45,976 bases of DNA, taken from assembly GCA_963205385.1 (NCBI GenBank), contig CAUJKE010000283.1:1-45976 (forward strand). Reading direction: 5' to 3'. The number at the start of each line of letters is the position of its first letter. Positions within the stretch are counted from its first letter, which is position 1. The position numbers were made by a program, and so were the translations under genes. The stretch is from Planctomycetota bacterium. Its GTDB lineage: Bacteria > Planctomycetota > Planctomycetia > Pirellulales > Pirellulaceae. A model generated the notes under the pieces. It saw only the letters and a program-made list of their open reading frames with translations, was not told the DNA's origin and made no database searches. Positions 25,463-34,201 of the stretch are shown here, piece by piece.

Positions 25463-27958
25463 TTACCGCACGAGCCGTAAGATGATGACCCACAGCGGCG
25501 CCACCATCGCGCCGGCCAGCCCAAGCGTCACTAAGCTCAGGATCAACAGACCGTGGCGAAGTTGGCCCAGCGGGTGGCCGATGATTTCGTCGTGGCTCTC
25601 CTGCACCACGACATACAGCCCCGTCGGCCGGCCACGGACCTCGACCGGCAACTTGCTCGCCATCCAGCGATGGTCATACTGCTCACTAACCGCGGCGAAC
25701 GGGTCGCGATAGTCGGAGTTCTCCGTCCAGTCGTCTAGCGGAACGCGCAGCGCGGCGTCTTGCGAGTGATCGAGAAGTTGCCGCCGGGGCGAAGGTTGCT
25801 CGCTCGTCGTTTCCGTCGAAAGTTCGCGATACAGCGGATGCTGCAAGATCTGCCCCGGATTAGGACGTCGTGAATCGACCAACACGGCGAAGCGATGATC
25901 GCTCGCAAGGGATGTCACCTGCCGCTGAATGCTGCCGGGAAGTTCGGTGAAGTTTCCCAGTTGCAGCATCAGCCCCAAGCAGCCGAGGAACTCCCCGTTT
26001 TCGAGAATCGGCGTCGACACGACGACGACCCATTGGTTCGTAAACTGGCTTACAAACGCCGGCGAAAGACAGGTCGCGCGGAGATGTTCATCGTGCGCAG
26101 GCCGCCAGGCGTCCGGGTGATCGACTTCGCCGCCGTGATAGTAGGCTCGCCAGGCATAGTTGCGGCCGATCGTCTCTTCGCCGCCGAACGTCTCCGGATT
26201 GCGCGCGAACTGCACGCCCCCCGGTAGCACAATAAACCAGGCAAAGACCGGCATCTCATCGGTAATCGCGAGTTCCGTTTCAATCCAGTCCTTGAGCGCC
26301 AGCCGCCGCGCATCGGCTTGAATCTGGCGACGCAACGGCGCCGCGTCTGCTTGCGGCAAGTCAGGATCGCTGAGCGTGGCTAACGTCGCCTGCAACGGCG
26401 CATCGCCGCGCAGTTCTTTCAACTGCCGCCGGAGTTCAAAGTCCTGCGCCGCGGTCTCGACCGCATCGTAGTAGCGATCGAACTCATGGCTCGCGGTGCG
26501 GGCGATCGACTCGGCCGTGAAATGCACATTGGCGAGCGCGCGCTCGGTGAGCACCTCGTTCGACCGCGTGTAGATGCTATCGAACCAAAACCAGGCCACC
26601 AAATAAGCCACGGCGACGGCCACCAACAGCGAACCAAACAGGATCGGAATGCGTGGATTTTTGCGCCCCCAGCGCCACAGATGCTCGCCTGCGGAAACCG
26701 GCCGCGCGAGGATCGCGTCGCCGGCCAGAAAGCGGCGCAGTTCGTCGGCCAGATCCTTCGCGGAGCTATACCGCTTGTTGGGATCCTTCTCGAGGCACTT
26801 CAAGCAAATGGTTTCCATGTCGCGCGGCACAGCGCTGTTGAGCGTCCGCGGACTCGGCGGCGGCGTGTTGATCGCATGATGGGCAAGCATCGAGACGCTA
26901 CCGCGAAACGGCAGAAAGTCGGTCAACAGCTCAAACAGAATCACCCCCAGCGCGTAGATGTCGGTGCGGCGATCGGCCAAATGCGAATCCCCCCGCGCTT
27001 GCTCCGGCGACATGTACGCCGGCGTGCCGAGAATCTCCCCCTCGGCGTTGATCGCCACGTCCCCTGTCAACTGGCACGCGAGGCCGAAGTCGGTGATATG
27101 CGGGCGGCCCTCGGGATCGATCAGGATGTTCGCCGGCTTGAGGTCGCGGTGGATGATCCCTTGCTGATGCGCGAAGTGGAGCGCATCACACACCGGAATC
27201 ATGATCTCGGCCGCTTCCACCGCCGTAAGCTTGCGCGCTTCGTTGTAGCGCTGCAGCGACTCTCCTTCGATCAGATCGCTGACGATGTAGATGTTGTCCC
27301 CTTCGCGCTCAATGTTGTGCACGGTGACGATATGCGCGTGCTTGAGCTTGGCGGCGATGCGGGCTTCGTGCAGAAACTCGGTGACTTCGTCGGCGCTAAG
27401 CCCGCCGCGGCGCGGAATCTTCACCGCAACCGTCCGCCCCAGTTCCGTATCGATCGCTCTCCAGACGGTGCCAAAGCCTCCCATGCCTAGACGCTCGACA
27501 AGCTCGAAGTGCGCAATCCGCATCACCGCTTGCTGCGTCTTGAGCAGCGGATCATCTCCCGCCAGACTAAACCGGCGACGGCACGCCTGACACGTCAAGT
27601 TATCCAGAGGTTGATCGACGACGATCTCCAGCGGCTGCCGGCAATGCGGGCAACGGATGTTAAGCGCGCGCGAACAATGCGTGGCCGGAATGTAGGCGGC
27701 CGTTTCGCGGACGACATCGCTTTCGGCGTCTGCGATGTCGGTGGGCTGTGATTCTTGGGCGAGCGCCTTGGCCAGCGCGATGACTTTGAGCTTGCGCAGT
27801 TCCGACGCTAATTCCGGCAGCAGGTCGGCGTATTGCGCGCAGACTTGCTCGTCCGGCAGGTCCGCGCCGGCGGCGCGCCGTTGCAACACGTCGTCCAGCA
27901 CGCGATGCAACTGTTCGTCGCGCGCGAGTCCCGTGAAATCAAGTGAGCTGTGATTCAT
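25463..27958 (-). CDS. Transmembrane Ser/Thr protein kinase with extracytoplasmic sensor domain
   Basis: 831 residues. A soluble N-terminus with a zinc-ribbon (C103, C106, C123, C126) leads to a kinase domain at about 150-420. Visible motifs are the glycine loop GMGGFG (158-163), Lys180, HRD at 270-272, DFG at 290-292 and APE replaced by SPE in YMSPEQARG. A transmembrane helix spans about 437-460. An outside domain of about 340 residues follows, with features of dCache-type sensors (RNYAWRAYYHGG, WVVVVSTPILENGEFLGCLG), and a second helix closes the protein (803-828). ATG at 27958 overlaps the stop of the upstream sigma factor gene (ATGA). All catalytic residues are intact. It probably signals to that sigma factor. 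Confidence 0.93.
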   Translation of the reverse strand: MNHSSLDFTGLARDEQLHRVLDDVLQRRAAGADLPDEQVCAQYADLLPELASELRKLKVIALAKALAQESQPTDIADAESDVVRETAAYIPATHCSRALNIRCPHCRQPLEIVVDQPLDNLTCQACRRRFSLAGDDPLLKTQQAVMRIAHFELVERLGMGGFGTVWRAIDTELGRTVAVKIPRRGGLSADEVTEFLHEARIAAKLKHAHIVTVHNIEREGDNIYIVSDLIEGESLQRYNEARKLTAVEAAEIMIPVCDALHFAHQQGIIHRDLKPANILIDPEGRPHITDFGLACQLTGDVAINAEGEILGTPAYMSPEQARGDSHLADRRTDIYALGVILFELLTDFLPFRGSVSMLAHHAINTPPPSPRTLNSAVPRDMETICLKCLEKDPNKRYSSAKDLADELRRFLAGDAILARPVSAGEHLWRWGRKNPRIPILFGSLLVAVAVAYLVAWFWFDSIYTRSNEVLTERALANVHFTAESIARTASHEFDRYYDAVETAAQDFELRRQLKELRGDAPLQATLATLSDPDLPQADAAPLRRQIQADARRLALKDWIETELAITDEMPVFAWFIVLPGGVQFARNPETFGGEETIGRNYAWRAYYHGGEVDHPDAWRPAHDEHLRATCLSPAFVSQFTNQWVVVVSTPILENGEFLGCLGLMLQLGNFTELPGSIQRQVTSLASDHRFAVLVDSRRPNPGQILQHPLYRELSTETTSEQPSPRRQLLDHSQDAALRVPLDDWTENSDYRDPFAAVSEQYDHRWMASKLPVEVRGRPTGLYVVVQESHDEIIGHPLGQLRHGLLILSLVTLGLAGAMVAPLWVIILRLVR

Positions 27959-28611
27959 GACCGCGCACTCAACCATTGCGACGCCCGCCCCATCGCGTCG
28001 CGCAACTTCTGCTTGCCGCGATGCACCAAGCCACGGACGGCGTCCGGCGTTTTGCCGAGCGCCGCGGCTACGTCTTCGAGCGACATTCCTTCCAGCAAGC
28101 GCATGCGAATCGCTTCGCGTTGATCGTGTTCGAGTCCGGCCAGGGCAATCTGGAGCGCTTGCAGCGCTTCGTCCCGCGCCGCGGCGCGACTGGGGGGCGT
28201 CTCGTCGCCAGCGAGCCAGTCAAGCAACGGAACCAGCCCGCTATCATCAGGCGCCGCCCCTTCAATGCGCCCCCAACCGCCGCCGCGCTTGCGCCGATCA
28301 TGATGCTTGATGGCGTCCAGCAAGCGGTGCTCGGCGATCCGAGCAAGCCAATCGCCGAAACTCGCATCGCTGCGAGGTTGAAAGTTCCGCACATCTCGAA
28401 ACGCTTCCAGAAACGTCTGCTGCAAAATATCCTCCACCGCCTGGGTCGCTTGCAGGCGAGCCGGCAACTTGGCTCCGATGCGACGCGCCAGACTATCGTA
28501 GTGGGACAAGAGGAGCCGCTCCAGCGCGACGTGATCCCCCGCGATGGCCGCCGTAACCAGCGCCGCTTCGCTTGGTAATTCGCCGCCTTGAGGCGGATCT
28601 TGCTCAGCCAT
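27955..28611 (-). CDS. ECF-type RNA polymerase sigma factor, kinase-linked
   Basis: 218 residues with region 2 (EDILQQTFLEAFRDVRNF and the DNA-melting HRLLDAIKHHDRRKR) and region 4 (LEGMSLEDVAAALGKTPDAVRGLVHRGKQKLRD). A linker of about 45 residues joins them. The gene runs straight into a Ser/Thr kinase gene by an ATGA overlap, the arrangement reported for several planctomycete ECF groups where kinase phosphorylation replaces an anti-sigma factor. No anti-sigma factor gene is present. ATG at 28611. Confidence 0.9.
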   Translation of the reverse strand: MAEQDPPQGGELPSEAALVTAAIAGDHVALERLLLSHYDSLARRIGAKLPARLQATQAVEDILQQTFLEAFRDVRNFQPRSDASFGDWLARIAEHRLLDAIKHHDRRKRGGGWGRIEGAAPDDSGLVPLLDWLAGDETPPSRAAARDEALQALQIALAGLEHDQREAIRMRLLEGMSLEDVAAALGKTPDAVRGLVHRGKQKLRDAMGRASQWLSARS

Positions 28612-28722
28612 AAAACGTAGACTCCGAGAAAAGTTCCGCTCTTATCGTAACACCCGCCCGCACGGCTCGCAAAGGACGCGCCGGCGGGCCGGGCAATGCG
28701 CCGCTTGTAGCTTGCACCAAAG

Positions 28723-28823
28723 GACTTCTTCACCATCGGGGCGAGCCCGATGGGGTCGTGAGGTTGGCGCGTCTTGCTATTAGCTCACCAACTTGCTCAC
28801 CATCCGCTCAAGGCGGATGGGGT
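28723..28823 (-). repeat. Two CCATC...GATGG hairpin repeats in the 28612-28986 gap
   Basis: ACCATCGGGGCGAGCCCGATGG (hairpin, 28731-28753, first part shown only in outline) and ACCATCCGC-TCAA-GGCGGATGG (28799-28820) each end in GGTCG. Related copies stand at 14185, 30873, 30941 and 35737. The remaining bases of this 375-base gap hold no gene except the terminator below. Confidence 0.65.
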
Positions 28824-28895
28824 CGCGGTTGATTGGTTGGCTCTGCGCCGACTTAGATTGCGGGATCGTCCTCCTCGCTTTGAACATCACCGCAC

Positions 28896-28946
28896 AAAAA
28901 AACCCCGCGCGCGATAGCTTGGGTCTCAAGCTACCGCGGTGCGGGG
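28896..28946 (-). terminator. Rho-independent terminator of the second sigma factor gene
   Basis: On the minus strand a long GC-rich stem, CCCCGC...GTAGCTTG pairing with CAAGCTAT...GCGGGG with small internal mismatches, is followed by seven T residues (seven A at 28896-28902 on the plus strand). It lies 40 bases beyond the stop codon at 28987. Confidence 0.85.
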
Positions 28947-28986
28947 GAACTTTGATCATCGGCGTGTCAGGGCTCGCGGCGGTGCT

Positions 28987-29556
28987 TTACACCGCGACCA
29001 GCTCTTCCACTTCTTTGGCCAACCGCTTCCGCGCGACGTGCAGGCGGCGCTTGATCGTGCCGACCGGGGCGTGGAACTCGTCGGCCATTTCGATCAGCGA
29101 GCGGCCATTCACGTAGAACGCGACCAGCGTCTCGCGGTCCAGGTCGCGCAAGCGCTCCAAGCCTTCGCTCAAGCGCTCGTCACGCTCGTCCTCAATCACC
29201 GCGTCCAGCGGCGACTCGGTCTCGACGTAGGTCGCGTCGAGGTTCTCCGGCGCCGTGGCGAAATCGGGACCGCGGCGGACCGCGCGATTGATCGCCATGC
29301 GGGTCGTGATCGAACGCAACCAACCACCGAACGCCTCCGGCGCGCGGAGCTGCGCGATCTTCAGCATCGCCTGGATGAACACTTCCTGGACCAGTTCCTG
29401 GGCCTCGGTGTAATCACCCATGCGGCGCAGCGCGACCGCAAATACATGCCGCTCAAAACGCTCGAATAATTCGCCGAAGGCAGCGCGGTCTCCCGCCTGC
29501 GCCTTCAGCACCAACTCCACCACATGGAGCTTCTCCGGATCGATCTCAGTGCACAT
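28987..29556 (-). CDS. ECF-type RNA polymerase sigma factor
   Basis: 189 residues. Region 2 (EVFIQAMLKIAQLRAPEAFGGWLRSI with TRMAINRAVRRG) and region 4 (RSLIEMADEFHAPVGTIKRRLHVARKRL) are both clear. ATG at 29556 follows an AGAGAAAT stretch. No anti-sigma factor or kinase is adjacent, so its control cannot be read from context. It has its own terminator. The linker (about 85-130) is acidic. Confidence 0.92.
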   Translation of the reverse strand: MCTEIDPEKLHVVELVLKAQAGDRAAFGELFERFERHVFAVALRRMGDYTEAQELVQEVFIQAMLKIAQLRAPEAFGGWLRSITTRMAINRAVRRGPDFATAPENLDATYVETESPLDAVIEDERDERLSEGLERLRDLDRETLVAFYVNGRSLIEMADEFHAPVGTIKRRLHVARKRLAKEVEELVAV

Positions 29557-29766
29557 TAGAATTTCTCTGGCTCAAGCGGTTTCGCAGCTTTTCCCCGAAA
29601 GCAAAGGCTGCGGACTAGTGCGCGCGGGCGACGTGTCGAGCACATCGGGTCAGGGGCACGTTGTCGCGGGAACATTCCCGCGACGCCTGACCTGGTGGCG
29701 CTTTACGGTTCGCTTTTCGAGCGGCTAAGTTGGGAGCACAGGCAGTGGCGCCTGCGGTTCCCAGCG

Positions 29767-30081
29767 TTAGCGTATCGAGGCTAACCGCGCAGGCGACGTA
29801 AACGGTCGCTGCGAGCGCCAACAATCGGTGGAGCGTTGGGGCATTGCGGAACCTGGCATCGTTTGATGCTCGCAATGCAATCGCTCACCGAGGAACTTGC
29901 ACTTACTACCGCCGGGTTTGTGGCCCGGCCCGGTAGCGCATGTTCCTGCGCGCGGATAAGACGCACACGTGGACGACAGGGGTAGCACGCCGCGCAGCAC
30001 GCCAATGCCGACGACGACGGCGACGCGATCGTTACGATCGACGACGTTGATGTCCAAGGCATTAATGGTGCTGATACGCAT
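29767..30081 (-). CDS. Possible short ORF with a strong ribosome binding site
   Basis: 104 codons from ATG 30081, preceded by AGGGGAG at a good distance, and upstream of that a hairpin CTGCACA-CGAA-TGTGCAG. The first 37 residues (MRISTINALDINVVDRNDRV and on) look coding; the rest is low-quality, Cys/Gly/Pro-rich sequence that includes a GC-rich inverted repeat, so a frameshift or an early true end is possible. No family recognised. It precedes the sigma factor gene by about 210 bases. Confidence 0.35.
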   Translation of the reverse strand: MRISTINALDINVVDRNDRVAVVVGIGVLRGVLPLSSTCASYPRAGTCATGPGHKPGGSKCKFLGERLHCEHQTMPGSAMPQRSTDCWRSQRPFTSPARLASIR

Positions 30082-30472
30082 GGCTCTGACTCCCCTGCAC
30101 ATTCGTGTGCAGCTTGAGAGAGATGAATGAACGTCCAAACTTCAGGGCTGCAAGACGGGTGTCTCAATCAGCCACAGGGCCGCCTGACAAAGGCGGCCAA
30201 ACTTCGAGAATCTTCTATTATTACCCAGCTTGGGTGGTCAAGGCAACTGTTATCTGGGCGGCGAACCCAAGTCAACAGCTTCCTCGCATCCGGAAAATTC
30301 GGGGTATCACGGATAGACGCTTTCTCGACCAATAGGTTCGCAAAAATGTGCAAAATTCTTCCCTCGCGCTGCGAAAATCCGTAAAGTGCTTGCTGGCAAA
30401 GCGTTACAGCAGCTAACCGCCGCGCGACTGGGGCTTTCCGCGCCGTTTATTCGTTCGTGGGACGGGTCAGCG

Positions 30473-31113
30473 CCTCTGCGCAATCACTGCGTCAGCGATT
30501 CCGCCAGGGGCGTTTACGCCCCTTTTCCGCGCAGCGGTCATAGACCCCTGCTTGAGCAAGGGTTACGGGGCCCAACACGGAACCCGTCGGAGGGCCATTT
30601 ATGGCCCTTCTCGCTGCGCGGCTTCAGCCTCCAAACCCGCCACGCGGTACCACGGCTAAAGCCGCGCAGCGAGAAGGAGCGTAAACGCCCCTGAAATACA
30701 GGATCACGCGGGGCGACATGTACCCGTGCTCAAGCACGGGCCTAATACCCGCCTGACGGCGGGAAAAGGACCGTGAACGGCCCTGATTACCGACGTTTTG
30801 ACCGCACACGCAATCGCCAGACCCCACCAATAACGGCGATTATTAGCCCCGCTGCGCAATCATCGCCCCCCGCGACCCCATCGGGCTCGTCCCGATGGTG
30901 AGCAAGTCGGCGAGCTAAAGGACGCGCACCCCTCCTCCCCACGACCCCTTCGGGCTCGTCCCGATGGTGAGCGAGTCCCCCAGCGACTCCCGCGCAACCC
31001 CACCAATAACGGCCGATATTAACCCTCTGCGCAATCATCGCGTCAGCGAGTCCCCAGGCGTTTGCGATGCTTCGCCGCGCAGGGGTCATAGACCCCTGCT
31101 TGAGCACGGATAC
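30473..31113 (+). repeat. Repeat-rich intergenic zone
   Basis: The gap 30082-31205 has no convincing gene. Within it are two TAGACCCCTGCTTGAG units (about 30540 and 31088), a GTACCCGTGCTCAAGCACGGG hairpin at 30720 shown in part, two CGTCCCGATGGTGAGC units (30873-30908, 30941-30978), and two ACCAATAACGGC units. There are also two GCGCAATCA-CGTCAGCG units and CTAAAGCCGCGCAGCGAGAAGG. 30720-30792 is a near-identical inverted copy of 21819-21892. The leading 30082-30470 has no feature I can name. Confidence 0.8.
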
Positions 31114-31205
31114 GAACTTATTTGTAATCTGTTTGCCGTTGGTTGGCCGCGCGGGAGCAACTATCGTTTAGCCCTTTACCGCTCCAAGGCAACCTACTGG
31201 AACCA

Positions 31206-31802
31206 ATGGACATGACTTCCGCCTCGCTCAGGCCCCTAAGCGCTCTCGACGTCTTCCTTGTGCGCCGTCGCGTGGCGATCATGCTGGTGACGATCCTCGT
31301 CGCCTCCGGTTGGCTGCTCGTGCATCGCTATCATCCCAGCTCCACGCCACGGAGCGTGCTGCTCCAGAATATCGGCATCGGCCTGATATTGGGGGGGCTA
31401 ATCCTGCGGTCGTGGGCGGCGGCGATTCTTCGAAAAGGTGAGGCGCTCGCATCCCAGGGGCCTTATAGCGCAGGCCGCCATCCGCTGTATCTCGGCTCCA
31501 CCTTGATGGTCGTAGGGTTCTGCGTCTTCATTGGCGATTGGTGGGCGTCCGCCATGTTGCTGGCGGCCTGGGGCGTCACCTATCCGGCGACGATCGCCAA
31601 CGAAGAGGCGCACCTCGCGGTTCGCTATCCGCGCGAGTGGCCGGCTTATGCCGCCTGCACGCCGCGGCTCGGTGTGTTCCGGCTCCCCACGAGCCTCGGC
31701 CCGGTCTCGCTCCGCAACTGGCTGAAGAATCGCGAGTACAAGGCTGTGCTCTCTTGCGTGGTCGGGGTCGTCGCGCTGGAAGTTTGGCGGATCCACGGCT
31801 GA
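31206..31802 (+). CDS. Isoprenylcysteine carboxyl methyltransferase-like membrane protein
   Basis: 198 residues with hydrophobic segments at about 20-38, 50-70 and 105-135, and a C-terminal helix. The ICMT/PEMT signature GPYSAGRHPLYLGSTLMVVG is followed by NEEAHLAVRYPREWPAYAACTPR, the cofactor and substrate region of this family. Bacterial members methylate unidentified acceptors (lipid or protein thiols), so the substrate is open. ATG at 31206 was chosen (a second ATG is two codons on). Confidence 0.8.
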   Translation: MDMTSASLRPLSALDVFLVRRRVAIMLVTILVASGWLLVHRYHPSSTPRSVLLQNIGIGLILGGLILRSWAAAILRKGEALASQGPYSAGRHPLYLGSTLMVVGFCVFIGDWWASAMLLAAWGVTYPATIANEEAHLAVRYPREWPAYAACTPRLGVFRLPTSLGPVSLRNWLKNREYKAVLSCVVGVVALEVWRIHG

Positions 31803-32044
31803 GCCTCTGCTGCCGTTCGCCGGCCGCTACGCATTCGACAGCGGTAAAGTCTGCCTAGAAGGCATGAGCGGATTCCGTTTAGGCAAGTTTCGCAAGTGAC
31901 GCATATGCCGCGAATTCTTGTTGTGCTTGTGAGTGCTGTCAGGCCGATGATTCCACCAGCAATCTCGACCCCCCACTTCGCAGCGCACGGCGGTTCATCC
32001 TCGCGGCGCGCCGCGGTTCGTCTTACGGCAGAGGAGCGTTCTCG

Positions 32045-32554
32045 ATGCGCACATCCATTCTCCTGGCGGCCTTGACCGCCTCGATAAGTTTCGCTGGCGG
32101 CGCTCTGGCCGATGAGCTTTCCAGCGGCGGTATGATCTCCGACTACACGCTCAGCGGCGGCTGCGACTCGTGTGGCGGCGGACGTTGCGGCCACCTTGGT
32201 CATAAGCTAGGCGGCCACGGTTGCGGACACCACCGCGGGCCGAAATATGAAGGGCGTGATCGCGGCTTCAACTGCGGTTGCCAAGGGAGTTACAAATTTC
32301 CCGTCCCGCCACAGTACACCTATTTCTGGCCAGGGAGCGTGTATTCGCAGAACCTGATGACCGATTACCATAGCCCGTGGCGTTTCCCGCCCCTCAAGCC
32401 GTACACCGAAGAACGTCTCGAACCATCGCCGGTCGTGCTGCCGTTCAACGGCGGCTTGAAGCCGGTCGCGAGCTATGAAGAAGTCGCCTCCCCGCAATTG
32501 CCCCTCGGACAGATCGAACCGATGAGCTCGGTCATGCAGCAGTTCTTCCGCTAG
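32045..32554 (+). CDS. Secreted His/Gly/Cys-rich small protein
   Basis: 169 residues with a clear signal peptide (MRTSILLAALTASISFAGGALA). Residues about 37-65 are rich in His, Gly and Cys (GHLGHKLGGHGCGHH), a potential metal-binding patch, then a Pro/Tyr/Phe-rich stretch (KFPVPPQYTYFWPGSVYSQ and SPWRFPPLKPYTEE). ATG is preceded by GAGGAG. The gene ends before a strong hairpin and looks monocistronic. I do not know its function; exported proteins of this composition occur in planctomycetes. Confidence 0.75.
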   Translation: MRTSILLAALTASISFAGGALADELSSGGMISDYTLSGGCDSCGGGRCGHLGHKLGGHGCGHHRGPKYEGRDRGFNCGCQGSYKFPVPPQYTYFWPGSVYSQNLMTDYHSPWRFPPLKPYTEERLEPSPVVLPFNGGLKPVASYEEVASPQLPLGQIEPMSSVMQQFFR

Positions 32555-32578
32555 TTCGGGCAGCCCCAAACAACCCGC

Positions 32579-32606
32579 CACGGCGAGCGAGCTTTCGTTC
32601 GCCGTG
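32579..32606 (+). terminator. Hairpin after the secreted protein gene
   Basis: A 12-bp stem (CACGGCGAGCGA with a matching TCGTTCGCCGTG-type strand, one G-U pair) closes a GCTT tetraloop 25 bases after the stop codon. The U-run is weak (ATTTCTT follows), so termination is probable rather than certain. Confidence 0.6.
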
Positions 32607-32824
32607 ACGCATTTCTTGAGTGCGAATCGTCTCCGACTCTCCCGCGCACAGCGACGTATTCATTTTCATTCGCTCTGACTACTTCGCCCGCGGCGAAGAT
32701 GCGCTTAACCTTTCACTCAGCCGCAATGCCGGTGCGCCAAAAGGGTGCTTCGCGCGGCGTCTGCGGTTACACTGGGGCGTGTCGTTTCCTTTGTTGCCGC
32801 GGAGCCCCGAAATCGAACGGTTCG

Positions 32825-34201
32825 ATGAAATCACCTGTAATGCGAGCAGGGCAGTGGATGCTCGTTGCCATGGCCGTTGCGCTCGGCCTCGACAGCGCGC
32901 CAAGCCATGCCCAGGATGGCGCTCGTCCCAACATCGTCTTCCTACTCACCGACGATCTCGGCCCCGGCGATATTGGCTGCTATGGCGGGAAGATCGCGGC
33001 GACGCCGAATATTGATCGGATGGCCAGGGAGGGGACGAAGTTTGCGCAGTACTACGCGGCCGCGCCGATTTGCTCCGCTTCGCGCTGCGGTTTGATCACC
33101 GGCAACTTCCCCGCGCGGTGGTGGATCACGAGTTACTTGCAAACGCGCCAGGGAAACCGCGCCTGCGAAATGGCGGACTTTCTCGACCCCCAAGCGCCAT
33201 CCTTGCCGCGGATTCTGAAAGCCTCCGGCTACGCCACGGCGCATGTCGGCAAGTGGCACTTAGGCGGCGGACGCGATGTGGATAACGCTCCCAAGTTCGC
33301 CGCTTACGGTTATGACGAAGGGGTGGGCACTTGGGAAAGCCCCGAGCCGCATCCCGACATCACGGCCACCGATTGGATCTGGTCGGATAAGGACAAAGTC
33401 AAACGTTGGGAGCGCACCGGCTTCTTCGTCGATAAAACGCTCGACTTCCTCCAGCGGCATTCGAATCAACCTTGCTTCGTGAACTTGTGGCTGGATGATC
33501 CCCACACGCCGTGGGTTCCCGGCCCCGAGGAGTTGCCCAAGGGAGCGACGCGCCAGCGGCTGAAGCGCGTGCTGGAACAGAACGACGTGGAGATTGGCCG
33601 GTTGCTCGATGGCGTGCCCCAGAACACACTCGTCATCTTCGCGTCGGACAATGGCCCCGCCCCCACCTTTCAACAAGAGCGCACGCAAGGCCAGCGCGGC
33701 AGCAAGCTGAGTTTGTACGAAGGAGGGATCAACATGCCGCTGATCGCGTGGTGGCCAGGCAAAACGCCAGCGGGGCGTTTCGACAAGACGACCGTGCTAG
33801 GCGGCGTCGATATGCTCCCGACGCTGTGCGCGATCGCAGGCGCCAAGTTGCCGGCCGAGATCGACCTCGACGGCGAGGATCTGAGCGCGGCGTTTTTCGG
33901 CCGCCAGGCCCAGCGCAAGCAACCGCTCATGTGGGAATATGGCCGCAATGACAAATCTTTCAGCTATCCCGGTGAACCGAAAAATCGCAGCCCCCATCTG
34001 GCCGTGCGCGCGGGGCGTTGGAAGCTGATCGTCAATGCCGATGGCGCCCAGCGCGAGTTGTATGATCTGGAGACCGATCCGCAAGAAACAACCAACCTCG
34101 GCACCTCCCAGCACGAAGTCGCGAACCAGTTGAGCGACCAAGTCCTCAAGTGGCGAAATTCGCTTCCCAAGTTCGAGGCTGCGCTTAGAACAACTCGCTA
34201 A
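32825..34201 (+). CDS. Secreted type I sulfatase
   Basis: 458 residues. A signal-peptide-like start (MKSPVMRAGQWMLVAMAVAL... to HAQ30) precedes RPNIVFLLTDDLGPGDIGC with metal Asp43/44. The formylglycine motif is CSASR (83-87), followed by CGLITG, the HVGKWHLGGG block, DDPHTPWVPG, FASDNGPAPTF and the closing RELYDLETDPQETTNLG. ATG at 32825; upstream in-frame sequence is not plausible protein. The last 17 bases overlap the 3' end of the convergent DUF1501 gene. Substrate unknown. Confidence 0.92.
   Translation: MKSPVMRAGQWMLVAMAVALGLDSAPSHAQDGARPNIVFLLTDDLGPGDIGCYGGKIAATPNIDRMAREGTKFAQYYAAAPICSASRCGLITGNFPARWWITSYLQTRQGNRACEMADFLDPQAPSLPRILKASGYATAHVGKWHLGGGRDVDNAPKFAAYGYDEGVGTWESPEPHPDITATDWIWSDKDKVKRWERTGFFVDKTLDFLQRHSNQPCFVNLWLDDPHTPWVPGPEELPKGATRQRLKRVLEQNDVEIGRLLDGVPQNTLVIFASDNGPAPTFQQERTQGQRGSKLSLYEGGINMPLIAWWPGKTPAGRFDKTTVLGGVDMLPTLCAIAGAKLPAEIDLDGEDLSAAFFGRQAQRKQPLMWEYGRNDKSFSYPGEPKNRSPHLAVRAGRWKLIVNADGAQRELYDLETDPQETTNLGTSQHEVANQLSDQVLKWRNSLPKFEAALRTTR

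Noticed and set aside
28612..31205. A CRISPR array or riboswitch among the repeats
   Set aside because: Repeat units are of different types, unevenly spaced, and no regular spacers or cas genes are present; no known riboswitch consensus was seen.
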